Shown: positions 40,906-53,000 of the stretch, one piece after another
How positions within the stretch are numbered: the stretch's first letter is position 1
How the letters are laid out: the number at the start of each line of letters is the position of its first letter
NCBI RefSeq assembly: GCF_003945595.2
Contig: NW_024104532.1
Location: forward strand, 5,951,501 to 6,015,500
Direction of reading: 5' to 3'
DNA from: Pipra filicauda
Taxonomy: Eukaryota > Chordata > Aves > Passeriformes > Pipridae
Length of the DNA stretch: 64,000 bases
Position numbers and translations under genes: made by a program
Notes under the pieces: model-generated
Told to the model about the DNA's origin: nothing
The model's database searches: none
What the model saw: the letters and a program-made list of their open reading frames with translations, nothing else

Positions 40906-42060
40906 TCAGCAGTTGGTGTTCATGGCCAGGGGTAGGACTTGCAGGCTGAACATCAAGAGAGAAGGGTTGTTCTTTCACAAAGACTTGGAGAGCCTGGAGG
41001 GATTTGTGCTGCTGATGGTGGTACATGGGAATGGGATTTCCTCTCACTTGGTGTGGCCCGGCAGGAAGCCGTGTGTTTCTTATGGCTGTTTTAGAATATG
41101 GTTAACTCATTAAATGAATGAGATGGCTATTAATTTTAATTGATCTGGTTTATGGAGACCAGATGTTCATTAACATTTATTTATCTGCTTATTCTGTGGA
41201 TAAAGCAATCACACCCACAGGCTGGACTCTGGGGCGGGGAATGCTGCTGCTGGAGGATGTGTGGGTGATGTGTGACACCACAGAGCTGGTCCCCCCTGGC
41301 AGCCCCTCAGGCAGGGTCCCTGTGTCCCCAAAGGCAGGGACAGCCTGTGGGAACCTCATTCAGAGAGAAGGTTGGGTTTAAAGGATGCTGGCAAATTTCC
41401 TAACACCATTCCTGTCACAGCCCAGCAGCTCCCCTGGCTGGCCCTGCCCTTGGGCTGCTGCTGTGGCCAAGCACTTAGAGCAGGGCAGAGGTGAAATCCA
41501 AGCAAGCTTGAGGAAGGGAAAGAAACTCTATTTTTGAAAAGCCAGACTCATTTCTGCCTTGTGGAGCAACCAGGCTCAGCAACCCAGGACATGCTGCAAC
41601 CCACAGAGCAGAGCCAGGGCTGAATCTATGCTGCTTCAATTGATTAAGGTCCCATGGTTAATGTGGAGGTAAAAGAGTGTCTGAGGAACATGTCCCTGGC
41701 AGCACAGTTTGTGCCCTGCAGCTGCTAATTAAAGGCTGCTGTTTAAATTCATCAGCAGGAACAGCCCAGAATTAGGACAGGGATTGTGGGGGGAACCAGC
41801 AGCTCCTTGCAGGGCTGCGCGTACCAAGGTTTCTGCTGTTGAGTGGGGGAGGTCCAGGTGCTCCCACTCCCCATGTTCCACAGGGCCCCACGTCCCACAC
41901 CCTCAGAGGGACCCAGAGAATCCCTGGGGTCTCAGGGACCCCTCAGCCATCCCTCATCAGCACAGGACTGGCAGCCACCTTCAGACCAGGGGCCCTCGGA
42001 CACTGCAGAGCCACCGTCCCCGCGCGCGAGAGGCACAACAGGCAGCGACTCCACACAGAC
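40546..42060. other. Convergent intergenic gap between TCERG1 and PPP2R2B
   Basis: No gene seen, and in particular no long open frame on either strand that could encode a seven-transmembrane receptor. It holds a 32-base T run and an AT-rich stretch near 41,100-41,220 with homeodomain-like cores. Confidence 0.6.
40873..40904. repeat. Poly(T) run, 32 bases
   Basis: Perfect T32. It could be the reversed tail of an old retroposon, but no AATAAA on the minus strand or retrocopy body follows it. Confidence 0.9.
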
Positions 42061-42590
42061 ACGTTTGGGACAACTTTACTTCTGACACCGCAGCGCAGGC
42101 TTTCCTTACAGAACCAAAAAAGAGCGTTTTCTTAAAAAATGGTTCATTTACTCTCGTTATTTTATTTTATCATTTCATTTAAAAAAAAAAGTTACTCCTG
42201 AAAGCCATCCCTTGGAATAAATCCATAAGCCAGTGCACTTTGTTTTAGCCTTGGGATGGCTCCTCCGAAGGTGGTGTGCGGGGCCAGGACATCCCAGCAG
42301 CTCCGCACTCCAAGCTGGGTCCCTGGGTCCCTGCGGCTGCCCAGCTCCTGGTTTTCCAGGCAGTCCGTGCGCTCCATGGGTGTGCAGCAGTTCATCTCCC
42401 TGGTCGGGACACTCCAGGATCCTTGCAGAGAGGCTGTCCCAGAGGCACCTGGCCCTCGGCGAGCCGTGTCCCGGCCCCTCCAGGCGATGGGTGCTGGGGG
42501 TGCCCACTGCCCCCACAGGAGGGATGGCAGCAGGGTCACCCCTGCAGAGCCACTGCCAAAGTGACAGTGTTGGATTTTATATTGACTTCG

Positions 42591-42596
42591 TTTATT
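42591..42596 (-). promoter_or_regulatory. PPP2R2B: Candidate polyadenylation signal AATAAA (PPP2R2B)
   Basis: AATAAA on the minus strand about 1.2 kb after the stop. Competing hexamers lie at 42756-42761 and 42161-42166, so which is used is uncertain. Confidence 0.35.
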
Positions 42597-42890
42597 CATT
42601 TGCTTCTTGCTGCAGGAGCAGTTTTCTGATTTATGGAAAATCCAGTCGTCTTTTTTTTTTTTTAATTGAACAGTTGCTCAAGTAAAAGAGGGACCTGGCC
42701 AATCTGTAGAGTAGAAAGAGGCAGCCTCGCCATGCAGAGAGAAAGAGTTACTGGTTTTATTATTATTATCATTGTTATTATAATGTAGGACTGCAGACAG
42801 CCTCTCTCTGACACAGTCAGGGGCTAACAGCAATATACGGTTGGATTCTTCTTTAGAAGGTCATAAATTAGCAACTTATACTTCATCTTT

Positions 42891-42958
42891 TAAAAAAATT
42901 GAATAAATAAATAAATTAATTAAAAAAGAAAGAGAGAGAGAGAAAGAGAGAGAGAGAG
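42891..42958. repeat. (TAAA)n / (GA)n compound microsatellite
   Basis: AAATAAATAAATTAATTAA followed by an interrupted GA run (gagagagagaaagagag), inside the likely PPP2R2B 3'UTR. Confidence 0.85.
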
Positions 42959-43790
42959 TCAGTCACGACATGCAAGAGCTCACAACAGAATGAGGAAAAT
43001 GACCAAAGCAAAGCCCAGAACTGCAGCAGAGCCCAGGGTCGGTTTGGTTTGCGATCAATGCAGGTCGGAAGCATCGTTTATAAAGGTATTTCATATACCA
43101 AAGAAGGCACCACAGTATCTACAAAGCCAAATCCTCAGGAGGGGTCTGGGGGTGAGGGGGCAGCCTGGCTGGAGCAGACAGATCTGAGGGTGCAGCACAT
43201 CCCCCCCCCTCTTAAGCTTGTCCATTGCAAAACTGAACTCTTCCATTTTACGTTTGGTTTTGCTGTCTCTGTTGTTAAAACACAAAATAATTGTAATAAA
43301 AAGACAAATGTGGAAAATGGCAAAGGGAGGCGATGTTCCAATCTTAAACACAAGAGGTGGAATATTTCTGGGATCAAGTTTAAAACAATTGGAGCGGGAT
43401 CACTGTCACCAGAGCTGCCCAGGGGTCACAGTGTGTTAGCCCCACACCCTCCTCCCCAGCCAACAGCCCCCCCTGTATCACCCCCTCGGCCATCAGTGGA
43501 GGGTCACTGCCACCCCACTGCTGCCTGGGGACATGGGATAGCCGGGCCTGACACTCCCAACCACGTCTCAGCTCTCCCTGTGTAAATCTGGTGTCTTGTG
43601 GGGTGCCCCCCGTGGCCCTGGGCCGGGGTGCCCCAGTGCTCCTCTGCACAACCGCGATCTGCAGAGCAGGAACTGAACAGAGAACAGGAAGGAAAGGGGA
43701 AAAAAAAAAAAGAAAGAAAGAAAAGAAACAGTTGAAACCATGTGTTTACTGGTATCAGTACATGAGACTCCTAAAGAACACCTGGTCCTC

Positions 43791-44070
43791 CTAGTTAACC
43801 TTGTCCTGGAATATGTACAGGTTGTTCGTGGCTGCCACGGCGATGATGTTCTCGGAGGGGTGCCAAGCTGTGTGCAGGATCTTTTTGCTAAAGTCCAGAC
43901 TGTCCACGCTGATCTCGTCTTTCCTGCGCTTGCCGCCCACGCAGACCTTGCGGGGCTTGAGGATGGCGCGGGGTTTGCTGTTCTCCCGCGACGCCTCCAG
44001 CGTCACGTCACGCTTGGTGTTGCGGTCGAACATGCGGAAGAAGTTGTTGTAGGAGCCGGTCATGATGACA
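43791..44070 (-). CDS. PPP2R2B: PPP2R2B last coding exon, residues 351-443
   Basis: [20 protein letters not shown] through [18 protein letters not shown] and [11 protein letters not shown], then TAG at 43793-43791. The [12 protein letters not shown] stretch identifies the beta paralogue. Acceptor ctcacag. Confidence 0.98.
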
Positions 44071-47000
44071 CTGTGAGGGGGAAGGACAGATGATTTTCGC
44101 ACCTTTTCAGAGGCAAACTGCTGGTGACCAAGAGGCAGACTGAACATTCAGAGGCATAATGAGATCTGGTAAGAATTGGAATTTGGCTCAGGCCCAGTTG
44201 CGCCTCGTCAGCTCGCTCTGATGGCTCAGACAAAAAAAATCTGTCAGCCCTGCCAGGTCAGGCAGCCTTGAACGCTTCCTGTTGCCTGGCTCAGTGTGAG
44301 TCACACCTGGATACTCATCATCCCCAGATTCTGGCACTCTGGAGCTAAACTTATCACCACGCTTCTCCAGCTGTGGGAGACAGCTGATCCCATGCAGGAG
44401 AGAGTGGGACCCTCAGACAACCCCAGCAAGACTCACGTAAAGCCTGCAGGTGCAGGTAGTCCCTCTTGCACCTCTCCAGACCCTGCACCCAGCCAAAGGC
44501 CAGGGAAGGGGCTGCCAGGGGCTGTGGAACCCCTCATCCCACCCCAAATTGAGCATCCCTGGGCCGGACGCAGCCCCACCACCACACACTCACCTGTCGG
44601 ACCCGTTCCAGACGCACTCGAACTTGTCGAAGATGCAGTCGTTCTCGTAGAGCGAGCAGAGCTTGCTCCGCAGGTAGTCATGGACCTGCCAGCAGGAGGG
44701 ATGGGATGAGCTCCCCACATTTGACCAGCACAGCACAGTGACTGGCAGATCCAGCCCTGAGATCACTGGGAGCTGATGGACCCAGCCCAGCCCCACACTC
44801 GCCACAGCCAAGCTGGCAGCGTTGGGCACTGCCTGGCACCCTGTGCCCTGCCACAGCCACCCTTCTCCTTTAAAAACCTCCAGCCACACTCCACATATGG
44901 CTTGGACAGCACTGGGCAGTGGTACATCCCCTGGCAGAGGGCGGCAGGACAGGGCTATTGCTCTGCACAAGGCCTCCCACCTGGCTGTCCCAGCCACCGG
45001 CACCTGAGCTTCCCCTCTTTACCGACCCTCAGCCTGGGGATGTGCTGACAGCTCAGCCAGCCACTCAAGCCCATATTTAACAACTCTACATTTGTTTTCC
45101 ACCATCTAAAGGCACAAAGCTCCCACCCAGCAGGTGTGTACCTGCCACTCCAAGCGTCTGCCCAGGCCATGGCTCAGGAAGGAGCACAGTTGGTGTCCAA
45201 CCGCTGCAGGTGCCCGGCCATGCCACACTCACCTGGTAGGTCTCGATGGGCCGGTTCTCCATGTTCAAGTCCCACACCTTGACAGTGAGGTAGTCCCGGG
45301 TCATGATGTACCTCCCACTGTGGCTGAATTTGACATCGGAGATTGAGGAGATGATCTCAGAAAAAAATGACCGGTTACTCGGGTCTTCAGGCTCTTCAAA
45401 AACTGTAGAAGAGGAAAGGACAAGCCCCGGCATCAGATGAGGAAGAAGCTCCCTGATCCCAGGCCAGGGACCTGCCACCCTGTCCCAGCACCGTGGGAAG
45501 CTCCTGGGATGGAAGCAGGCATCCCTGGAACTACACTGCCATATGCAAGAAGGATCAGGAGACTGATCCTACGGACAGCCCAGGAGCCTGGGCCCCTGGC
45601 ACGGCACCTCTGCTCTCCAGGAATTGGCAGGCAGCATAATTGACATCAATGTAAATATTTTATAGCCACTGCAACCTACAGATTTGATCTGATCAGTCTT
45701 TGAATAAATCACAGGTTGAAGGAGACCAATAAAGTTCCAAACTAAATATATTTACGGATTTGAAAGTGACATCAGTGCCCTGACCAGGGTCCGACAGAGG
45801 CAATGCCAGGGGTGCCAGCACACACACACAGAGGTGATGTCAGGACAAGGGTCTCAACACACAGGTGGTGCTGCCCAGTCCCCAGGTGGGTCTGTGAACC
45901 AAAGCTGGCAGCCAGGCAGGGCAGGGGCTTGGGGCAGCTATTTTTGCTTCGAGCTGAAGGCTTTTGTGTGGCTTTGCTCCTGCTGCAGAAGCAGATCTGG
46001 GCTGCTGAGCTCATGGAAAGGATTTCTGAGCACTAATTCTCTCTTACACAACAAACCTATTTTCTCTGGCACCAAGCGGGTGCTGCCCTGCCCACTTCGG
46101 CTCCCTCTGCCAGCCCTCCCTCCTTCCCAGCCCCCTCTCTGTGGCGACCTGATTGAACCCTGAGATGGCTCCGAAGGGCTGCACGGCCCGTGGAGTGATC
46201 CCGCTCCTCGGGGGACCGACGGCCTCTCCATCCATCCCGTGCCTGGGAAGCAGCAGTGCCAAGTCTGGCTGGGGCTCCCCCAAAGGCAGCAATGCCGGCC
46301 CACCGACGGGGACGGGAGGAGGGATTGTGGCAGAGACACTCCTGCAATGCTGGAGAGTGAAGGTGCAGCTGTGAGTTGCCTGATCACAGCAGCTTCTTAT
46401 TTCTACCCGAAGCTGAAGCTGCTTTCAGCAAAGAACAGCGCTGCAGCAGCGCAGTCAGCAGGGCAAGGATGAGGTGGAGCAGGTCCTGAGGGAAGGGGGC
46501 TGTGCCTTGAGCGTGTGGTTCAGGAGCTTGGCAGGTACAATCACAGGTGGCTCCTAAAAAACAAGTGGAAAGCCCGATGCCTTTTGCTAAAGGGAAATAA
46601 CTGTAGAACCCCCAGCAGGGCTTTTCCTCACTTTCTCACATCCTTTCCAAAAAGGATTGCTTTTGCTGGCATTACCAGCTGCTCTTGGGATCCCAGTCTC
46701 CCCTCTGGCTTCCCCTGGTGCTTCAGATAACGCACAGGATTCCCATGTGCCTGCTGAGCCAGGGCAGGTATCCCCTCACAGGGCCACTGCTCCTCTGAGT
46801 GCTACAGCACATGGCTCTTCACAGTGTCCCCACAGAGAGGACATTCCTATCAGCTCCTCACATCCTCACAGAGTGGGCGTTCCTATCCAAGCTGCTGTTC
46901 CCTCAGGCCAGCTCCACACCAGGGTAACACAGATGTCAGAGAGGAGCTTCAAATAATGTGGGCAAACAAACCTTAATAAGAGAAGCACCAAGTCAGAGCT

Positions 47001-50000
47001 GCCCCAAGCAGTGACTGCACCATCTACATAAACCTGACAGGATGTGCAGAGCAGTTTTATTAAATACTGACAGTTATTAAATGTCTCCATTGGAGGATTT
47101 GCTCTGAAAGCCAATGTTGCTTTTCATTTTGAACTTTGATGAACTGTCTCAATTTCGACTCCCACATCTGCTGAACCACAATTGACTGCAGCTGATGCTT
47201 CGGAGGGATGGAGGGGAATCAATCAGGAGATGTCATGGGAGAGGTCACACCAAGCGGGATGCACCACCGCCAGTGTGTTGCTGAGGGCTGGTGGGACCAG
47301 GCAGTGCCCAAACAAAGGGAAATGCTGGGGGCTTCTGCTGCTGAAGTGTCAGGAAAATGAATTTTGTTTGCTCCTTAATTGTATTATGATTTTCAGCTGG
47401 GAACCGTTGCTGTCAGACTGTGAGCCATGGCTGGGAAACACAGGGACAGACCAGGTGTGTTTTCCTCAGCATTTGGGAATACTGCCATTCAGTATTTCCC
47501 AAACTACCACCAGCAATGTGAGCTTTCCTCTGTCTGCTTTACTCCAGGTTAAAAACAGGTATTGGACTGCAACTGTGGCTCAGGATCCCAGAAGCAGCAG
47601 CTGGGGTGTAATTCCCTACCACACCAGGAGACCTAAACCCAAACACAGCCAGGGGCTTGCTGGAGGCAGGTTGTTAGTGGGGGGCTGCAGTCAGCTGCAC
47701 CTAGTTTGTGCATCTTGTCCTTGCAATGTGATCACACTCTGAATACGGAAAGTCTCCTTAATTTCCCATGGGATACTGGCCACTTTCTGAAGCAAGCTCA
47801 CACAAGAAGAGGAGACACAGGGGTTTGGCTGCCCAGGGACGTAGCACAGCGGCCCAGGGCTCTGCCACACCTCGTTATCTCTAAGGCAGGTACCAAACCC
47901 CTTCAGTCTGTCCCACCTCTGTGTCTGATTTTCGACACTGTGCCCAGCACGGGACTGCCTTCCAGGAGCTGCCAGGGCACAATGAGCAGCAGCAGGTATT
48001 CGCCAGCCCACCCATGAATGCCATGGTGTTCGTGCCTATGTTCCACTGAGCAGTTGCTGACAAGGAGAATATTCCCCATAAGCACCACCTGACACGTGCA
48101 GGCTGAGCCAGGACCGGCTGTGCTGGACACAGCAGCTCACCCATCCCCACAAGTCCCACTTACTCCAAACTTCAAGGGGGCTTTTCTGCCCCTCCTGATC
48201 CCTGTGGCATCAACCACAGCTGACAACAGGACCCGGGACTGTTCAGGCAAACAGCCTGAAGGAATACACCGATCCCTGTCTCTGGCATTGACAGCTCAGT
48301 AGTTGCTGTGCACTGACATTCCTGTGACCCTTTGAACCCAAACCATCACCATGGTGGGTTTAACCTGCTCCCCGAAAGGTGTGGAGCCAGGACACAGGGG
48401 AAGCTGCTCCTCCTGGGGACAGGCAGGATGTGTGAGGGTGGGTCGCCATGGGGACCAGAGCCTGGCACAGCAGGGGGAGAGGAGACAAGGTGGTAGGGCA
48501 GACCCAAGCCCAGGTGGTTCTCCACACTCCCTCTTTTGTGCTCCTTTAACCCAAGGGGCCCCGCACTCACACTTGGCGTGGCGGTCGCAGAGGGCGGCGG
48601 TGCGCATGTCACACAGCCGGATGGTGCCTTTGCTGCTGCTGTACACGAAGGTGTTGCAGTGGTGCGGGTGGAACTCGGCGGCCGTGATCACCTCCGTCAG
48701 CTCCTCCATGTTGGCGGGCTTGATGTCCACGATGTCTGACAGGGCGAGTAAAGGAGCCCACACAGGCCAGCTCAAACCCCACTCCTCCCAGGGGGTCTCC
48801 TCTCACCCCCACTCCTACTGATGTCCCTGGGCACGGGGGCTCCCCCTCGCCTCAGGCAAACCAGGTGTTGCCAGGTGGCAGCACCATCCTGGGGCAAAAC
48901 TGCAGCACAGAGAGGGCCCAGCTCCCACCAGTGCAGGGGAAAGCCAACATCCAACACATTTTCTCTTCAGCTGGGAACCCCAGCTCTGGTACCACAGCCA
49001 GGAGACCCTCTGCGGGGCACAAGACCTGATTTGTCCATCCACCCCAGGCCAGAATAAACATCTTTTATTGCAGAGTGGGGGCTCAAAACCCAGGGCACAA
49101 GAGCCAACAGAAAACCCCCTCTAAGTCCCTGGGGCCATCTGAACTCCCTGAGGATTGACCCAGATTTAGTTCTTCTCATCTTCATCTTTGAAAAAAAGCA
49201 GGCACTGCAGCCCTACTTTCCCACACCCACTCTGAGCTCCCACAGCCACACGCCTGTGACTGCTGAAATCCTCTCCAGCTGCCTAAACTGTGCCCCAGGG
49301 ATTTCTCGGCAGGAAACACCATATAAATATCACTGATGATTAGTGCCCCGTGTTATTATTTCCGATGCAGCTGTTACAAGGGTGACTGGTACGACCTCAT
49401 TTGTACGGCGGTGACTGGCAGCCTGTCACCTGCTGCAGGGTATAACGGGGACCGCACCATTAGTGTCTCCATCTTCCCCAAGGCATCTGTCTCCTCCACC
49501 ACCTGCAGATCCCCCTCCCTCTACCCACCCCACCAGACCCTGCAGGTAAATTCAAAAACGTGTCACCCTCACGGCAGGTGACAGCAGCAGCCATGGCAAT
49601 GCCAGCTGAGCCCCGTGCCATGGAGGGAGCGGCTTGGTGTGATGGCTGGATGTGCTCGTGGGACACAGCCCAGCCTCCCACCGGCAGCAGAGGCAGAGAT
49701 GAGAGGGCAGTGCCTTGGCAATGACACCTGGAACTGGGGACCTCGGGCACTCTGCCGTCAGGTGCACAGCAGGCAGCACTATTTCATACTCCTGAGCCCA
49801 GGCCAGCCTTGCCAGAGGGTGAAGCTCCTGTACTGAGGCACCGAGACTGAGCCAAGCAAGCCATTGCACTGCCCGGTCACTAACCCCCACAGGCACAGGC
49901 ACAGCCCTGGCCCTCATCAGAATCCAGGGCTGTCCTCAGGGCCATGTGCACCAAAGGATACTAAAACTTTGATTTGTGATTTCAAAATTCCACAGGTTTA

Positions 50001-53000
50001 TCCTCAGGTCATCCGCTGACATGTAGGTCTCGTAGTCGCTGTTGACGGAGATGGAGTTGATGTGGTAGGTGTGTGCGTTGGCAAACACCCTCCGGGGAGT
50101 GGCCTCCACCATCAGGTCCATGGGCCGGAGCACGGGGACCTGTAGGATGGGGAGCAGAGCATCAGCACCAAAGGATAGGGTCTGGTCGTCCCCCCCAACT
50201 CATGCCAGCACCCGGCGTGGGGGAACACCCCCACAGCGTCCCACAGAGTTCTGGCTGCCAGCGCTCCATCCCACCTGCCTAACAGACTCTCTCTAGGAAA
50301 ACCTAATGCCTTCTCAAGTGTATGACAGAAGGACAAACAAAACCAAAAGCCTTCTAATTTTGAGAGAGGCTCCAGGATGCTTAGACCACAGTGAAGCAGC
50401 AAGAGCCCAGTAAACCAGGCTCTGATCTCGCCGCAGCAAGTGCTCCAGCTTTGAAACAAAAAAACAACGAAAAAAACTTCTGCCTCGTTTTGTCACTGAT
50501 AGCTGGGACCTGATATTCCTGTAGCATTTCTAACAGAAATGCATTTCTTGAGAGAGCCAGGTCAGCACAAGTTTTCCTTTAACCTTTCTGCATTTGCCTC
50601 ACAGCAAACTGACAGAAGTAGGAGATGAAAAGGGACAGAGCGAGGGACACATAGGCAAGGGCAGAGGGAAGGACCAGGGACAGAGCTGCCTTTAGATGAA
50701 TCAGCATAACCCAGAGGGGATGGGGAGATGCAGTAGGGACCATGTGTGTGAGGAGTGGGGTCAGTAATAACTTCGGACACAACGCTCTGAAGGAAACTTA
50801 ATACACCAGGAATGTGTCAGTCCGTGCTCCTGCTCGCCAGTGAGCTGTTCCCTCCAGCTACTTCATTACTTTTATTATCTGTGTGCTGCCTGAAGAGATT
50901 TCCCATGGCTGCAGAGGTGGGGATGGGAGTGACAGCCAGCTCGAGTGACACGAGAGCACTGGCGCTGCCAGCTCAGAGCCTGAGCCTAATGTGAGGAGCC
51001 TGCCTGCTAATTCCACCTGACACAGCCAATGATGCATCGTTTGCGCTGACGGACTCTGCTCAGCCAGCTGGAGATGGGGGACAGCGGCTCCAGGACCACA
51101 GGGACCGGCTGTCAGCCTGACCGTCGGGAACACGATGGTTGTGCAAAGAGAAAGGGTTCAGCAGCTTCACCGAGCCTGGCTGGACATGAAAACAAGCACA
51201 GAGAAGGCTTGTCAGGGGATTCTGCTCAGCGAGATGACTCTGTGAGACCTGGTACAGCTCATGGTCAGACCTGGGCTGGTCCCCATCTCCAATCCAGGCA
51301 ATCCTGGGCTGATCCCAGCACCATGGGCGCCTGCAGCTCCCAGTGCCCCAGCGCAATTCCCTACTTGTTCCTACATGGCAGCCACTCAACCACAGTGGTA
51401 CAATAAACTCCTCAGCCAAGAACGTTCTCCATGTTACTTCAGAGCCAAATCCTGGGGAGACTTCTTTTATGCCTGGGACTTGGCCCATCACCAGACAAAA
51501 CCCCACGAGAGCAACAAACCTGGTCATGCATGACTGGTTTGTTAAGGCAGGGATTTTTATCTGCTACAGTGGGAAGAATCTGCACTGAAATATGGAAACC
51601 AGCACACCCACATGCTGCAAGCTTTTGCTTAAGGGTATCAGCAATCAGGATTTAACCCTGAAAGGACTTTGAGGCAGGAGCAGCCAGGAATGTGCCAGGG
51701 GCACACACTGGTTTGAAAAGCTCATCCCCCAACAGTGGGATCCTGCAGCGCAGGGAACCCTGGCTTGGGATGGCTGAAGGTAGCAGCTGCCCAGCCCTCA
51801 GCTGCAGTGGAGAGGGAACATTAACAAATGGGGCAATGTGACAGCAACTGGAACTGGGTTTTATGCTTTTTTGAAGCAGGCACAGGCTGAGTCAGCGTCT
51901 GCCCAACCAACCTGACTCTATCAGCAGTGCCATGGCAATCCTCAACAGCAGAGGCCTCCTCACACATCCCTGCTCCAGCTCCGGAGCCCACCTCAGGGCA
52001 GGCTCTGGTGTCACACACACCCATTATTAAAGGGTAATTCAGTGTAACAAAGCGCATCAAGTACACAGAAAGACTGTCAAATAAAATAAAGCACTAATAA
52101 ATTCAATTACTTTCTCTTTTCAGGAAGGGGGGAATTCCAGTCATTTTTCATTTAAAACAAAATATGTCTTAATTTTTCTTCCTGCCTTTAGCAGGCACCC
52201 CCTGCAGAAGAGACATCCCACTTACTCCAAGCACACATGACACTTGATCCCTCTCCCTGTGTCTGGCGAAGGCTTCCCCGAGTTTATGAGACACTAACCT
52301 GCCCTTGAGCTGTAAACTCATTTACTCTGTGGTTGAGGTGGAGGGAACTGGCCTTCCCACCACTGCTACTGTGCATCCTCCTGCCACCTCCAGCCCTGAG
52401 CGAAGGACCACAGCGCCGGGGATGTGGTGTCAGTAATTGCCCCTGTCCCCATCAGGCTTCCCCTTTCATTGTCTGTCATGTCGGCTGTCACCGGGTGCTC
52501 CCTGCGGAAAAGCTCCGCGTGGCCGAGCTCTCCGTGTCATCCACAGAGCTGTGATGGACGTGGCCTGCAGAGCCACAGAGATTCAGTGCTTCTCAGGAAC
52601 GCCTCATCCTCTGCCCAGAGGTGCCACGTGGCAGCAGCGTTAGCAAAACACAGGTCAATATATGGGGGAAAGGATCAAGGGCTCAGCTCCTGGGACAAAC
52701 AGTCACAAACCTCCCAAAGCCCACAGCCAACGTGTGCCGGGTTTGAGCTGCCCTGCACTGGGGGTCAGGTGGGGACATGGACCTCCCACACAGCCCCACA
52801 GAGGGAAGGGACCCAACTACCCACATGCAAACGGAAAGCAATGCTGTGAATCCTCATGGGACGCACCAGAGGCCAGGAATTCACAAAGGGTGTGAATATG
52901 ACATGACTGACTGCAGTAGGACCACCTACCCATTTCTGTGCAATGGAGAGGGGGGTTTGCTTCTGGTTACCTCCATGGAAACCCTCTGTGCCCAATGGAC

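Larger units (their letters stand above)
42590..43790 (-). other. PPP2R2B: PPP2R2B 3' untranslated region (probable extent)
   Basis: Region following the stop on the minus strand, containing candidate AATAAA signals at 42591-42596 and 42756-42761, and a more distal one at 42161-42166. It includes an AT/GA-rich microsatellite at 42,891-42,958 and an A-rich run at about 43,690-43,720. No other gene is visible, so a 1.2-1.7 kb 3'UTR is the simplest reading. The end is not resolved. Confidence 0.45.

Noticed and set aside
40873..41110. Poly(T) run as the tail of a minus-strand processed pseudogene
   Set aside because: No poly(A) signal on the minus strand and no recognisable gene body next to it; treated as a simple repeat.
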